Source: Lachnospiraceae bacterium (GTDB taxonomy: Bacteria > Bacillota > Clostridia > Lachnospirales > Lachnospiraceae). From it: a stretch of DNA of 64,000 bases. The stretch covers positions 1 through 64,000 of the forward strand of contig JAAVHZ010000022.1 of NCBI GenBank assembly GCA_014799465.1. Direction: 5' to 3'. Shown here one piece after another: positions 8,880-17,485 of this stretch (positions within the stretch are counted from its first letter, which is position 1; each line of letters starts with the position of its first letter). A program made the position numbers and the translations under genes. The notes below the pieces were generated by a model. The model searched no databases and had not been told where the DNA came from. It saw only the letters and a list, made by a program, of their open reading frames with translations.

Positions 8880-9007
8880 GCGTAAGAAGAAAATCTAAGG
8901 CTGCAAAAGACGCAGCCTAAGATTTTCTAAGTCTTACGCAGAAGAATCGCTGGGGCGATTCTTCCGAATATAATTTTAGTTATTGTTGTGCCAACTTATG
9001 TTGGCAC
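8880..9007 (+). repeat. Three-hairpin dispersed element, copy A
   Basis: Three stem-loops in a row. First, GCGTAAGA (8880) to TCTTACGC (8939) enclosing AGAAAATCTAAGGCTGC / GCAGCC..., loop AAAAGAC. Second, GAAGAATCGC / GCGATTCTTC at 8941-8964. Third, GTGCCAAC / GTTGGCAC at 8988-9007. It begins at the base after the rfbF stop. Copies B (21057-21222) and C (30971-31030) share the design with compensatory changes. The inter-gene position could attenuate or process the rfb transcript. Confidence 0.85.
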
Positions 9008-9062
9008 TGGTGGATTTGCGGTATGGTTGGAAGTGTAAAAAATTTAGAAAGAGAGCTTTTGT

Positions 9063-10112
9063 ATGAGTTATTTGGATTTTTATAAAGGAAAGAAAGTACT
9101 GGTTACCGGGCATACGGGATTTAAGGGATCATGGATGTGCAGAGTTCTTATAAATGCAGGAGCTATAGTTGCGGGATATTCTCTTGAACCACCTACAACG
9201 CCTAATCTTTATGATATATGTGGAATAGAGGATAAGATAAAGTCTGTCATTGGAGATATAAGAAATCTTGATAAGCTTGACAGGCTTTTTTGTGATTTTA
9301 AGCCAGAGATAGTAATTCATCTTGCGGCACAGCCTATAGTAAGAGATTCTTATAAGGAACCGGTATATACCTATGAGACCAATGTTATGGGAACGGTTAA
9401 TATTTGTGAATGTGTAAGAAATCATAATTGCGTAAAATCATTTTTAAACGTTACAACAGATAAGGTATATGAGAATAAAGAATGGGAGTGGGGATATCGC
9501 GAAAATGAGCCGTTGGATGGATATGACCCATATTCGAACAGTAAATCCTGTTCTGAGCTGGTTACACACAGTTACAAAAATTCTTTCTTTAATGAAATGG
9601 ATGTGGCAGTCTCTACAGCGAGAGCAGGTAATGTAATTGGAGGAGGCGATTTCGCCAATGACAGGATAGTGCCGGACTGTGTAAGGGCAGCACAAAAGCA
9701 TGAGGATATAGTAGTCCGCAATCCACATTCCACAAGACCTTTTCAGCATGTATTAGAGCCGGTTATGGCATATCTTATGATAGCGGAAGAGCAATATAAG
9801 GATAAAAGATATCAGGGATATTATAATGTTGGTCCTGATGAGGGCGATTGTGTAACTACTGGTATGTTGGTAGATACGTTTTGCAGTAAATGGGGTCAGG
9901 GAATGAAATGGTTAAATAAGTCGGATGGTGGTCCTCATGAAGCAAGTTTTCTTAAACTTGACTGTTCCAAGCTTAAGACAGTATTTGGGTGGAAACCTAA
10001 GTGGAATTTTGATAAGGCAATGGAAAAGACGGTGGAATGGTCAAAGATATTTGTTGAAGATGGAGACGTTGTTGAATGTATGGACAGACAGATTGAAGAA
10101 TATTGTATGTAA
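9063..10112 (+). CDS. rfbG: CDP-glucose 4,6-dehydratase
   Basis: An extended short-chain dehydrogenase that converts CDP-glucose to CDP-4-keto-6-deoxyglucose. NAD-binding glycine motif GHTGFKG at 16-22, active-site TDK at 132-134, and the YxxxK pair Tyr157/Lys161 (YSNSK). Length 349 residues is typical. The ribosome binding site is weak (GAGAG), and the gene is separated from rfbF by the structured repeat, so its expression may depend on read-through of that element. It ends 14 bases before rfbH. Confidence 0.94.
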   Translation: MSYLDFYKGKKVLVTGHTGFKGSWMCRVLINAGAIVAGYSLEPPTTPNLYDICGIEDKIKSVIGDIRNLDKLDRLFCDFKPEIVIHLAAQPIVRDSYKEPVYTYETNVMGTVNICECVRNHNCVKSFLNVTTDKVYENKEWEWGYRENEPLDGYDPYSNSKSCSELVTHSYKNSFFNEMDVAVSTARAGNVIGGGDFANDRIVPDCVRAAQKHEDIVVRNPHSTRPFQHVLEPVMAYLMIAEEQYKDKRYQGYYNVGPDEGDCVTTGMLVDTFCSKWGQGMKWLNKSDGGPHEASFLKLDCSKLKTVFGWKPKWNFDKAMEKTVEWSKIFVEDGDVVECMDRQIEEYCM

Positions 10113-10126
10113 GATGGAGGATTAAA

Positions 10127-11461
10127 ATGTTTGATAACAAGACTGAATCACAGGCAAGGGAAGAAATATTAGGATTAGTAGAAGAATATTGTAATAAATA
10201 TCATAATAAACAGACATATAAGGAAGGTGACAGGATTCCATATGCTTCCAGATATTATGGCAGTGAAGAAATGGTAAATCTGGTGGATAGTTCATTAGAG
10301 TTCTGGCTTACGGCAGGCAGATATACAGAACAGTTTGAAAAGCAGTTTTCAGAATATCTGGGTGTACGATTCTGTTCTCTGGTTAATTCAGGCTCATCAG
10401 CTAATCTGAATGCATTTATGGCACTAACTTCATCACTTTTAGGTGACAGAAGAGTTAAGCGTGGAGATGAGGTTATTACTGTGGCGGCAGGATTTCCAAC
10501 TACAGTGTCGGCTATTATACAATATGGTGCAGTTCCAGTATTCGTAGATGTAACAATTCCACAGTATAACATAGATGTAAATATGCTGGAAGAAGCATAT
10601 TCAGAAAAGACAAAGGCTGTAATGATAGCTCATACATTGGGTAATCCATTTGATTTAAAAGCAGTTAAAGAGTTTTGCGATAAGCATAATCTATGGCTTA
10701 TTGAAGATAACTGTGATGCACTAGGTTCAATATATGAAATAAATGGAGAAAAGAAATTTACAGGTACTATAGGAGATATAGGTACATCAAGTTTCTATCC
10801 GCCTCATCATATGACTATGGGAGAAGGCGGTGCCGTATATACGGATAATCCTTTATTGAATAAAATTATACGTTCTTTCAGGGATTGGGGACGTGACTGT
10901 ATATGTGCACCGGGACAGGATAACCTGTGTGGACATAGATTTGATAAACAATATGGTGAACTTCCTGTAGGCTATGACCATAAATATGTGTATTCTCATT
11001 TTGGATATAACCTTAAGGCTACAGATATGCAGGCGGCGATAGGGTGTGCACAGCTTGCAAAGTTTCCTTCATTTGTGGAAAAAAGGAGACATAACTTTGA
11101 CAGACTTAAGGCTGGTCTTAAAGAAGTTCAGGATAAAATCATACTTCCTGAACCTTGTGAGAATTCTACACCGAGCTGGTTTGGTTTCCTTATAACATGC
11201 CGTGAGGGTGTGGATAGAAATAAAGTAGTTCCTTATATTGAAGAGCATGGAGTCCAGACGAGAATGCTGTTTGCCGGTAATCTTATAAAGCATCCATGTT
11301 TTGATGAAATGAGACAGAGCGGTGAAGGTTATAGAGTTGTGGGAGAACTCACTAATACAGACAGAATTTTAAATGATACCTTCTGGGTAGGTGTATATCC
11401 GGGTATGACAGATGAAAAGATAGATTATATGATAAAGACTATTAAAGATGCAGTGAAATAA
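10127..11461 (+). CDS. rfbH: CDP-4-keto-6-deoxy-glucose 3-dehydrase (E1)
   Basis: A PLP and [2Fe-2S] enzyme of the DegT fold that removes the C3 hydroxyl, giving CDP-3,6-dideoxy-4-keto sugar. Diagnostic features: the normal Schiff-base lysine is replaced by His (His227-His228 in YPPHHMTMGEGG), and four cysteines (Cys196, Cys258, Cys260, Cys268) fit the iron-sulfur ligands of the Yersinia enzyme. ATG 10127 follows TGGAGG; a longer upstream reading would overlap rfbG. The E3-type reductase partner is not in this window, so it must be encoded elsewhere. Confidence 0.94.
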   Translation: MFDNKTESQAREEILGLVEEYCNKYHNKQTYKEGDRIPYASRYYGSEEMVNLVDSSLEFWLTAGRYTEQFEKQFSEYLGVRFCSLVNSGSSANLNAFMALTSSLLGDRRVKRGDEVITVAAGFPTTVSAIIQYGAVPVFVDVTIPQYNIDVNMLEEAYSEKTKAVMIAHTLGNPFDLKAVKEFCDKHNLWLIEDNCDALGSIYEINGEKKFTGTIGDIGTSSFYPPHHMTMGEGGAVYTDNPLLNKIIRSFRDWGRDCICAPGQDNLCGHRFDKQYGELPVGYDHKYVYSHFGYNLKATDMQAAIGCAQLAKFPSFVEKRRHNFDRLKAGLKEVQDKIILPEPCENSTPSWFGFLITCREGVDRNKVVPYIEEHGVQTRMLFAGNLIKHPCFDEMRQSGEGYRVVGELTNTDRILNDTFWVGVYPGMTDEKIDYMIKTIKDAVK

Positions 11462-11492
11462 TTATTGAACTTGGGAAACATGGAGGATTGTT

Positions 11493-13337
11493 ATGAAGCA
11501 GAGGTTGGCAGATTATGTTGCAGACTTTTTAGTGGAACACGGAATAGAGGATTGCTTTATGGTAACGGGCGGTGGTGCCATGCATTTAAATGACGCTTTG
11601 GGACACAAGGAAGGACTAAAGTGTACGTATAATCATCATGAGCAGGCTTGTGCAATAGCAGCAGAAAGCTATGCCAGAGTAAATAATAAGATGGCAGCAC
11701 TTTGTGTTACTACCGGTCCCGGAGGAACTAATGCTATTACCGGTGTACTCGGAGGCTGGCTGGATTCGGTTCCAATGTTTGTTATCTCGGGTCAGGTAAG
11801 ATACGATACCACAGCAAGATATATGAGTCAATTTACGGATGGTTTAGAATTAAGGGCTGTAGGTGATCAGGAATTTGATATTACAAAAGCTGTTGGAAGT
11901 ATGTGTAAATACGCTGTAATGATTGAAGATGTTTCCCAGATTCGTTATGCTTTGGAAAAGGCATACCATTTGGCAATGACGGGAAGAAGAGGTCCGGTAT
12001 GGATTGATATTCCAGTTAATTATCAGGGAAGTTATATAGAGACAGATGATTTAAAAGGATACGATTTATTGGAAGATGAAGAAAAAGAGCCAAAACCTGT
12101 AAAAGAGCAGATAGTTAAGGATGTAATTCAAAAAATAAAAGAATCAAAAAGACCGGTTTTTTATGCAGGAAACGGAATACGTTTATCAGAAGGTTATGAT
12201 GCATTTCGCAAAGTTATAGAAAAGCTGGGTATTCCTGTGGTTACATGCTGGGATTCGATTGATGCCATAGAGGATGAAAATCCGCTTTATGTGGGAAGAG
12301 GCGGCATTATGGGAGACAGGGCAGGTAATTTTGCCGTACAAAATTCTGATTTGATACTTGCTGTAGGTAACCGATTATCAATAAGGCAAGTTGGATACAA
12401 TTGGAAAACATGGGCAAGGGAAGCTTATGTTATAATGGTTGATGCAGACTCGGCAGAGTTAAAAAAGACTACTCTGCATGTGGAGATGCCTATATGTGCT
12501 GATGCAAAAGACTTTCTTGAAACCATGATTATGGAACTGGATAAAGAAGATGGCATAATATTTCAAGATTCTTTCTGGCTTAGCAGATGTGCTGAATGGA
12601 AGAATAAATACCCTGTTACATTGGAAAAACATTGGGATGAAGATGGAGAATATGCTAATGTATATGCATTTATCCATTACCTGAGTGACAGTCTTAAGGA
12701 TGGCAATCTGACAGTAGTGTCTAATGGAAGTGCATGTGTTGTCGGAAGCCATAACTATGTTATAAAGAAGGATGCCCGTTTTATTATAAACAGTGGGGCT
12801 GCAAGCATGGGATATGGTCTTCCCGCTTCCATCGGAGCGTGTATTGCATCTAAAGGTAATACAACTATATGTATAGAGGGTGACGGAAGTATAATGATGA
12901 ATCTTCAGGAATTGCAGACAGTTATTACAAATAATCTTCCTATAAAACTGTTTCTTATAAATAATTCAGGATATCACTCTATTCGTCAGACACAAAATAA
13001 TCTGTTTAAGGAGCATAGTAAGATAGGAATAGGACCGGAAAGCGGAGATTTGACATTTCCTGATTTTGGCAAGCTGGCATCAGCTTTTGGGTATTCTTAT
13101 TTTGAAGCACATAGTAATGCTGAAATGAAGAAAGCAGTTGATAATACACTTAATACAAACGAACCTGTAATATGTGAAATATTCGTATCCACTACTCAGA
13201 ATTTTGAACCTAAAAGTGCTACCAAAAGACTTTCAGATGGAACTCTTGTGAGTCCGCCATTAGAGGATCTGGCACCTTTTCTCGATAGAGATGAATTCAG
13301 GGAGAATATGATTATTGAACCGATTGAGGAAGGTTAG
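11493..13337 (+). CDS. Thiamine-diphosphate-dependent enzyme, acetolactate-synthase-like (YerE-like)
   Basis: Full ThDP-enzyme architecture: N-terminal pyrimidine domain with catalytic Glu50 (HHEQACA) and VTTGPGGTN, a central nucleotide-binding domain, and a C-terminal pyrophosphate domain with GDGS near 463 and NNSGY about 25 residues later. General family is certain. Biosynthetic AHAS is less likely because of the context directly after rfbH. In Yersinia, YerE uses pyruvate to add a two-carbon branch to CDP-3,6-dideoxy-4-keto-glucose, the product of RfbH, so a similar branching ligase is the best inference. The true donor is unknown; the aldolase at 14138 may bear on it. Start is preceded by TGGAGG. 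Confidence 0.82.
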   Translation: MKQRLADYVADFLVEHGIEDCFMVTGGGAMHLNDALGHKEGLKCTYNHHEQACAIAAESYARVNNKMAALCVTTGPGGTNAITGVLGGWLDSVPMFVISGQVRYDTTARYMSQFTDGLELRAVGDQEFDITKAVGSMCKYAVMIEDVSQIRYALEKAYHLAMTGRRGPVWIDIPVNYQGSYIETDDLKGYDLLEDEEKEPKPVKEQIVKDVIQKIKESKRPVFYAGNGIRLSEGYDAFRKVIEKLGIPVVTCWDSIDAIEDENPLYVGRGGIMGDRAGNFAVQNSDLILAVGNRLSIRQVGYNWKTWAREAYVIMVDADSAELKKTTLHVEMPICADAKDFLETMIMELDKEDGIIFQDSFWLSRCAEWKNKYPVTLEKHWDEDGEYANVYAFIHYLSDSLKDGNLTVVSNGSACVVGSHNYVIKKDARFIINSGAASMGYGLPASIGACIASKGNTTICIEGDGSIMMNLQELQTVITNNLPIKLFLINNSGYHSIRQTQNNLFKEHSKIGIGPESGDLTFPDFGKLASAFGYSYFEAHSNAEMKKAVDNTLNTNEPVICEIFVSTTQNFEPKSATKRLSDGTLVSPPLEDLAPFLDRDEFRENMIIEPIEEG

Positions 13338-13341
13338 AAAT

Positions 13342-14088
13342 ATGTATGAGGACATAAAAGCAGTATTATTTGATTTGGATGGTACTATTTATTATGGAAG
13401 TAAATTGATAGATGGAGCAGACAAAGTAGTAGAGGCTTTTCGGAATGCGGGGAAAAAAGTTTTATTTATGACCAACAATTCTACTAAAAGCAGAAAGCAG
13501 ATATGTGATAAGTTAGTAGACATGGGGGTAGAATGTAGTAAGGAAGAAATATACACTTCAGGATATGCGGCAGCACTATATGCAAGGAAAAAGGGTTACA
13601 ATTCAGTTTATATCTTTGGAACTGGTGCATTGGAGTCAGAATTTTATGAAGCAGGTATTATAAGTTCAAATAAAGCAGATGTAGTTGTTATTGGGTATGA
13701 TATGGAGTTTGACTATAAAAAGCTGACAGAGGCTTTACAGGTGGCTTTTGGTGCAAAGGCACTTATTGCATGTAATAGGGAGAAACATTATCCTGGTGAA
13801 GGTGCAGTGCGTATGCCGGGATGTGGGGCTATGGTAGGTGCATTGGAAGGAAGCCTTGGTAAAACCGTAGATTACGTGGTGGGTAAACCCAATCCGCTAT
13901 TGCTGGATATTATATGCAGCCGGCATCATCTTAATAAGAATGATATTCTTGTGATAGGAGATACCTACGAAAGTGATATAAAAATGTCAAACTTATATGG
14001 ATGTCGTTCCGTTTATATAGGAAACGAGGTTCATAAAGACACTGATACGGTTTTTAATATAAAAGATATATTAAAGTGGATGAATTGA
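13342..14088 (+). CDS. HAD-IIA family phosphatase (NagD-like)
   Basis: The HAD nucleophile motif DLDGT is at Asp11/Asp13, motif II is in MTNNSTKS, and motif IV GDTYESDI is near the C-terminus. About 248 residues with a C2-type cap places it in the NagD/p-nitrophenyl-phosphatase group. Substrate unknown. Its place between the ThDP enzyme and the aldolase suggests it dephosphorylates an intermediate or removes a side product of this pathway (inference). Start ATG 13342 has GAGGAAGG eight bases upstream, four bases after the previous stop. Confidence 0.88.
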   Translation: MYEDIKAVLFDLDGTIYYGSKLIDGADKVVEAFRNAGKKVLFMTNNSTKSRKQICDKLVDMGVECSKEEIYTSGYAAALYARKKGYNSVYIFGTGALESEFYEAGIISSNKADVVVIGYDMEFDYKKLTEALQVAFGAKALIACNREKHYPGEGAVRMPGCGAMVGALEGSLGKTVDYVVGKPNPLLLDIICSRHHLNKNDILVIGDTYESDIKMSNLYGCRSVYIGNEVHKDTDTVFNIKDILKWMN

Positions 14089-14137
14089 CAGTCAGACAAT
14101 TTATAGCGGGCAGTCAGTCGGCAGAATTGAGGAAAAA

Positions 14138-15727
14138 ATGAATCAAATAAATTTATTAGATTGTACATTAAGAGATGGCGGTTATGTTAATGAATGGCAT
14201 TTTGGAGAAAAAGCAATCCGCAATATAACAAAAAAAATGGCATTGGCAGGTGTAGAATATTTCGAAATTGGATTTGTCAGGGAATGTAATTATGATAAGG
14301 ATTATTCCTTGTTTGATGGAAATGACAGTGTAAAGGATATGATAACACCAAAGCAGTCAGGCACAAAGTATGTAGGAATGATAGATATGGGAAAAGTCAT
14401 TCCGGCTGACAAGCTTGGCAGAAAAACTAAAGACGGATTTGATGTTATTCGTGTTATATTTAAGAAAAGCAAGATTGAGGAAGCATATGATTATATTAAG
14501 GAATTGATTGAACTGGGATATGAGGTATTTGCACAGGCAGTTGGAACGGATAATTATACTGACAGTGAATTTATTGCCCTTATAGAAAAGTTTAACTCAT
14601 TACCAATATCAGCATTTTATATTGTAGATAGTTTCGGTTTGATTAAAAAGAGGGATTTTATGCGTCTTGTTCAGATTGCAGACCATAACCTTAAAGAGGA
14701 TATAATGCTGGGATATCATTCTCACAATAATATGCAGCAGGCAATGGGTAATGCATCAGCAATGACAGAATTAAATCTTAAGCGGGATATAGTACTTGAT
14801 GCATGTGTATTCGGAATGGGTCGTGGTGCAGGTAACCTGAATATGGAGTTGTTTGCGGAATATATGAACGAAAATTTCGGAAAACATTACAGAATCGAAC
14901 CAATGCTTGAAATTATAGATGAATATTTGAATGATATCTATAGAGAAAACTTTTGGGGATATTCTCTTCCATTATATTTATCGGCATCTAATTCCTGTCA
15001 TCCTAACTATGCAATCTATTTCGCAGGAAAGGGAACGCTTACCGTCAAGTCTTACAATGAAATATTAAAGTCTATTCCGAAAGAGGATAAGGCTATATAT
15101 AGTAAAGATAAAGCTGAAAAAATATATAAAGAATATCAGGAAAATTTTGTAGATGACAGGGAAGTGGTACAGAATCTGGAAAAAGAGGTATCAGGAAGAG
15201 AAATCCTTCTTCTGGGACCGGGAAGCTCTTTAAAAAGAGAGGAAGAAACGGTAAGGAAATATATTAAGGAGAAGAATCCTATAGTAATATCGCTTAACTT
15301 TGTACCAAATGATTATCGTTGCGATTATGTTTTTAGCTGCCATATGCGTAGATATAAAAATATACAGGAACATAATGTTGATTTAAATATGGATATGAAA
15401 AAAATAGTTACTTCGAATTTAAGAGAAGCAAGTAATTATGACTATATGGTGAATTTTGCCAGCTATTCATCAGAATCACCGGAAATTATGGAAAACTCAG
15501 GTATTATGTGTGTAAATCTGTTAATACATCTTGGTATTAAAAAAGTATGTCTTGCAGGATTAGATGGATATGATACAAGCAATCGCGGCAATTATGTTAA
15601 TAGTGGCTTAGAGTACGATTTTTCACCTGAGCTCCTTGAACTCAGAAACCATTTAATAAGAGAGGAGTTCAAAAAAAAGCAGGGGAAAATACAGATAGAA
15701 TTTTTGACGAAAAGCATATATGAATAA
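14138..15727 (+). CDS. DRE-TIM aldolase/lyase fused to a DUF115-like C-terminal domain
   Basis: Residues 1-300 form an HMG-CoA-lyase/homocitrate-synthase-type TIM barrel: LDCTLRDGG (Asp8, Arg12, Asp13), metal-binding His194 and His196 in YHSHNN, and a GMGRGAGN loop. Residues about 345-529 form a second domain (ILLLGPGSSLK, then FVPNDYRCDYVFSCH, and LAGLDGYD) that resembles DUF115/MptE-like or sialyltransferase-like folds. Proteins of this design occur in surface-polysaccharide loci and have no defined reaction that I know of. It could make or cleave the 2-oxo acid used by the ThDP enzyme (inference). The Shine-Dalgarno is modest (GAGGAAAA). Confidence 0.8.
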   Translation: MNQINLLDCTLRDGGYVNEWHFGEKAIRNITKKMALAGVEYFEIGFVRECNYDKDYSLFDGNDSVKDMITPKQSGTKYVGMIDMGKVIPADKLGRKTKDGFDVIRVIFKKSKIEEAYDYIKELIELGYEVFAQAVGTDNYTDSEFIALIEKFNSLPISAFYIVDSFGLIKKRDFMRLVQIADHNLKEDIMLGYHSHNNMQQAMGNASAMTELNLKRDIVLDACVFGMGRGAGNLNMELFAEYMNENFGKHYRIEPMLEIIDEYLNDIYRENFWGYSLPLYLSASNSCHPNYAIYFAGKGTLTVKSYNEILKSIPKEDKAIYSKDKAEKIYKEYQENFVDDREVVQNLEKEVSGREILLLGPGSSLKREEETVRKYIKEKNPIVISLNFVPNDYRCDYVFSCHMRRYKNIQEHNVDLNMDMKKIVTSNLREASNYDYMVNFASYSSESPEIMENSGIMCVNLLIHLGIKKVCLAGLDGYDTSNRGNYVNSGLEYDFSPELLELRNHLIREEFKKKQGKIQIEFLTKSIYE

Positions 15728-15747
15728 CTAATGGGAAGCTATTGTGT

Positions 15748-16350
15748 TTAATTATTGTTAAAAGATACAACATTAGATGTGTTAGTATGTTTTATTAAAT
15801 TAATATCATCAGAATTTTTCATGATGGATGTATCAAGCTCAATCCAAATTTGGTTTACTTTAATATCAAGTTCATCAATCTTTTGATTAAGAGAGGAATT
15901 AACATCATCAATCTTTTGGTTAAGAGAAGAATTAACATCATCAATTTTCTGATTAAGAGAAGAATTGACCTCATCAATTTTTTGGTTAAGAGAAGAATTG
16001 ACCTCATCAATCTTTTGATTAAGAGAAGAATTAACATCATCAATTTTTTTATTAAGAGAAGAATTGACCTCATCAATTTTATTGTTAAGACATATATAAA
16101 CTCCGTCAATTTTTTTGTTAAGTGAATCTTCCACGTAGTCAATTTTTAAGTCTAAGTGTTTTATTTTTGATTTTAAAGTCTCCACATCAGATTTTAAAAT
16201 TTCCACATCAGACTTTAAAATGCAAATGTCTGCTTTCATATAGCTGATTTCGCATTTAATTTCTTTGATGTCATGGTGGATAGGTTCTAATTTTTTATCA
16301 AATAGTAATTCGATTGAATTTAGTAAATTTTTTGATTCACTAGTGACCAT
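15748..16350 (-). CDS. Coiled-coil protein with eight hendecad repeats
   Basis: No enzyme motif. An N-terminal segment is followed by heptad-like ILKSDVE units (about 44-60), then eight 11-residue LNQKIDEVNSS-type units at residues 77-164, then an Asn-rich tail. Hendecads predict a long right-handed or straight coiled coil. No signal peptide or membrane span is seen. It lies antisense to, and between, genes of the CDP-sugar cluster, with its own promoter (16410-16438) and an AAGAAAGGAA ribosome binding site. Such proteins are common in Clostridia as hypothetical genes; it looks like an insertion in the cluster. Confidence 0.7.
   Translation of the reverse strand: MVTSESKNLLNSIELLFDKKLEPIHHDIKEIKCEISYMKADICILKSDVEILKSDVETLKSKIKHLDLKIDYVEDSLNKKIDGVYICLNNKIDEVNSSLNKKIDDVNSSLNQKIDEVNSSLNQKIDEVNSSLNQKIDDVNSSLNQKIDDVNSSLNQKIDELDIKVNQIWIELDTSIMKNSDDINLIKHTNTSNVVSFNNN
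15859..16122 (-). repeat. Eight tandem 33-bp repeats (hendecad-coding)
   Basis: Each 33-bp unit encodes one LNxKIDxVNSS hendecad. Central units are nearly identical in DNA, outer units more diverged, as expected from unequal crossing-over. There are no spacers, so it is not a CRISPR. Confidence 0.92.
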
Positions 16351-16409
16351 AAAAACATTCCTTTCTTAATTCATTTTTTATATTTTTTGTGGTATTATGT
16401 ATTGAGAAT

Positions 16410-16438
16410 ATAATAACTCTTAATGCAACAAAAGTCAA
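16410..16438 (-). promoter_or_regulatory. Promoter of the hendecad coiled-coil gene
   Basis: On the minus strand TTGACT (16438-16433), a 17-base spacer and TATTAT (16415-16410), about 60 bases before the start codon. Confidence 0.6.
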
Positions 16439-16541
16439 GAACAATGCAACAAAATATATTTAACATACAAGGAATAAATCAGCAATTTGTGTAGGAGTGT
16501 CACAAATTCTATGTGATAAAATCGCTTTGAATGGAGGCAGT

Positions 16542-17462
16542 ATGAGAACAGCAGTAATAACAGGTCCAACAGGGACAATCGGAATGGCACTGATAGAAAA
16601 ATTAATAAATGAAGGTGTTCACATTGTTGCTGTATGCAGACCGAAATCTGAGAGAATATCAAGGATTCCAAAGCATGAAAATGTAAGGATAGTTGAATGT
16701 AGTCTTAAAGATATGGATAAATTACCGGATATAATTCAAGATGGTGCGGATGTATTTTATCATTTTGCCTGGGATGGAACTTTCGGAGATACAAGAAATG
16801 ATTTGAATCTTCAGAATAATAATGTAAAATATGCATTAGATGCAGTAAAAGCAGCTAAAAAAATAGGATGTACTAAATTTGTCGGTGCAGGTTCTCAGGC
16901 AGAATACGGAAGAGTAGAAGGAATGTTAAAACCCGATACTCCGGCTTTTCCGGAAAATGGGTATGGAATTGCGAAATTGTGTGCCGGACAGATGACAAAA
17001 ATTATGTGTGAACAGTTGGGATTGGAACATATTTGGGTACGCATACTTAGTATATATGGTCCATATGATGGAGAGAATACCATGATTATGTCGGTGATAG
17101 GAAAAATATTGTCAGGTGAGAAACCTTCCCTTACAAAGGGAGAGCAGATGTGGGACTATTTATATTCAAAAGATGTGGCAAATGCATTTTATCTTGTAGG
17201 AGAGAAAGGGAAAAACGGTACTGTATATTGCATTGGTAGCGGAAAAGCAAGACCTCTTAAAGAATATGTTGAGCGGATTCGTGATTCAATAGATACAGAT
17301 GTAGAATTAGGCATTGGTGATATTCCTTATGGGGAAAAGCAGGTGATGTATTTGTGTGCAGATATTGAAAAACTGACGGATGACACAGGTTTTGTTCCCG
17401 AATATAATTTTGATGAAGGCATCAGAGAAACCATAGAATGGTATAAGAAAAATTACGGTTAA
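16542..17462 (+). CDS. NAD-dependent epimerase/dehydratase (sugar reductase candidate)
   Basis: An extended SDR: N-terminal GPTGTIG nucleotide motif, HFAWDGTFGD, and the catalytic YxxxK in NGYGIAK. Length 306 residues. In CDP-3,6-dideoxyhexose loci an SDR of this kind performs the final C4 keto reduction or epimerisation (as YerF, AbeJ or Prt), which is the best guess here. Start ATG 16542 has GGAGG at 16533-16537; a reading from 16497 lacks a ribosome binding site. A divergent coiled-coil gene precedes it, so it may have its own promoter. It ends 23 bases before the glycosyltransferase. Confidence 0.85.
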   Translation: MRTAVITGPTGTIGMALIEKLINEGVHIVAVCRPKSERISRIPKHENVRIVECSLKDMDKLPDIIQDGADVFYHFAWDGTFGDTRNDLNLQNNNVKYALDAVKAAKKIGCTKFVGAGSQAEYGRVEGMLKPDTPAFPENGYGIAKLCAGQMTKIMCEQLGLEHIWVRILSIYGPYDGENTMIMSVIGKILSGEKPSLTKGEQMWDYLYSKDVANAFYLVGEKGKNGTVYCIGSGKARPLKEYVERIRDSIDTDVELGIGDIPYGEKQVMYLCADIEKLTDDTGFVPEYNFDEGIRETIEWYKKNYG

Positions 17463-17485
17463 TTCAGTATGAGAGGATGAAGACA

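Noticed and set aside
9129-9749. Minus-strand open frames within rfbG
   Set aside because: Shadow frames of a well-conserved gene on the plus strand.
10103-10126. Upstream start of rfbH
   Set aside because: Overlaps rfbG and lacks a ribosome binding site; ATG 10127 has TGGAGG and gives family length.
15859-16122. CRISPR-like 33-bp periodicity
   Set aside because: The units are contiguous without spacers and encode in-frame hendecads of a coiled-coil protein.
15850-16125. Plus-strand open frame opposite the coiled-coil gene
   Set aside because: Translation is a repetitive Ile/Asn/Arg mirror of the hendecads; no ribosome binding site.
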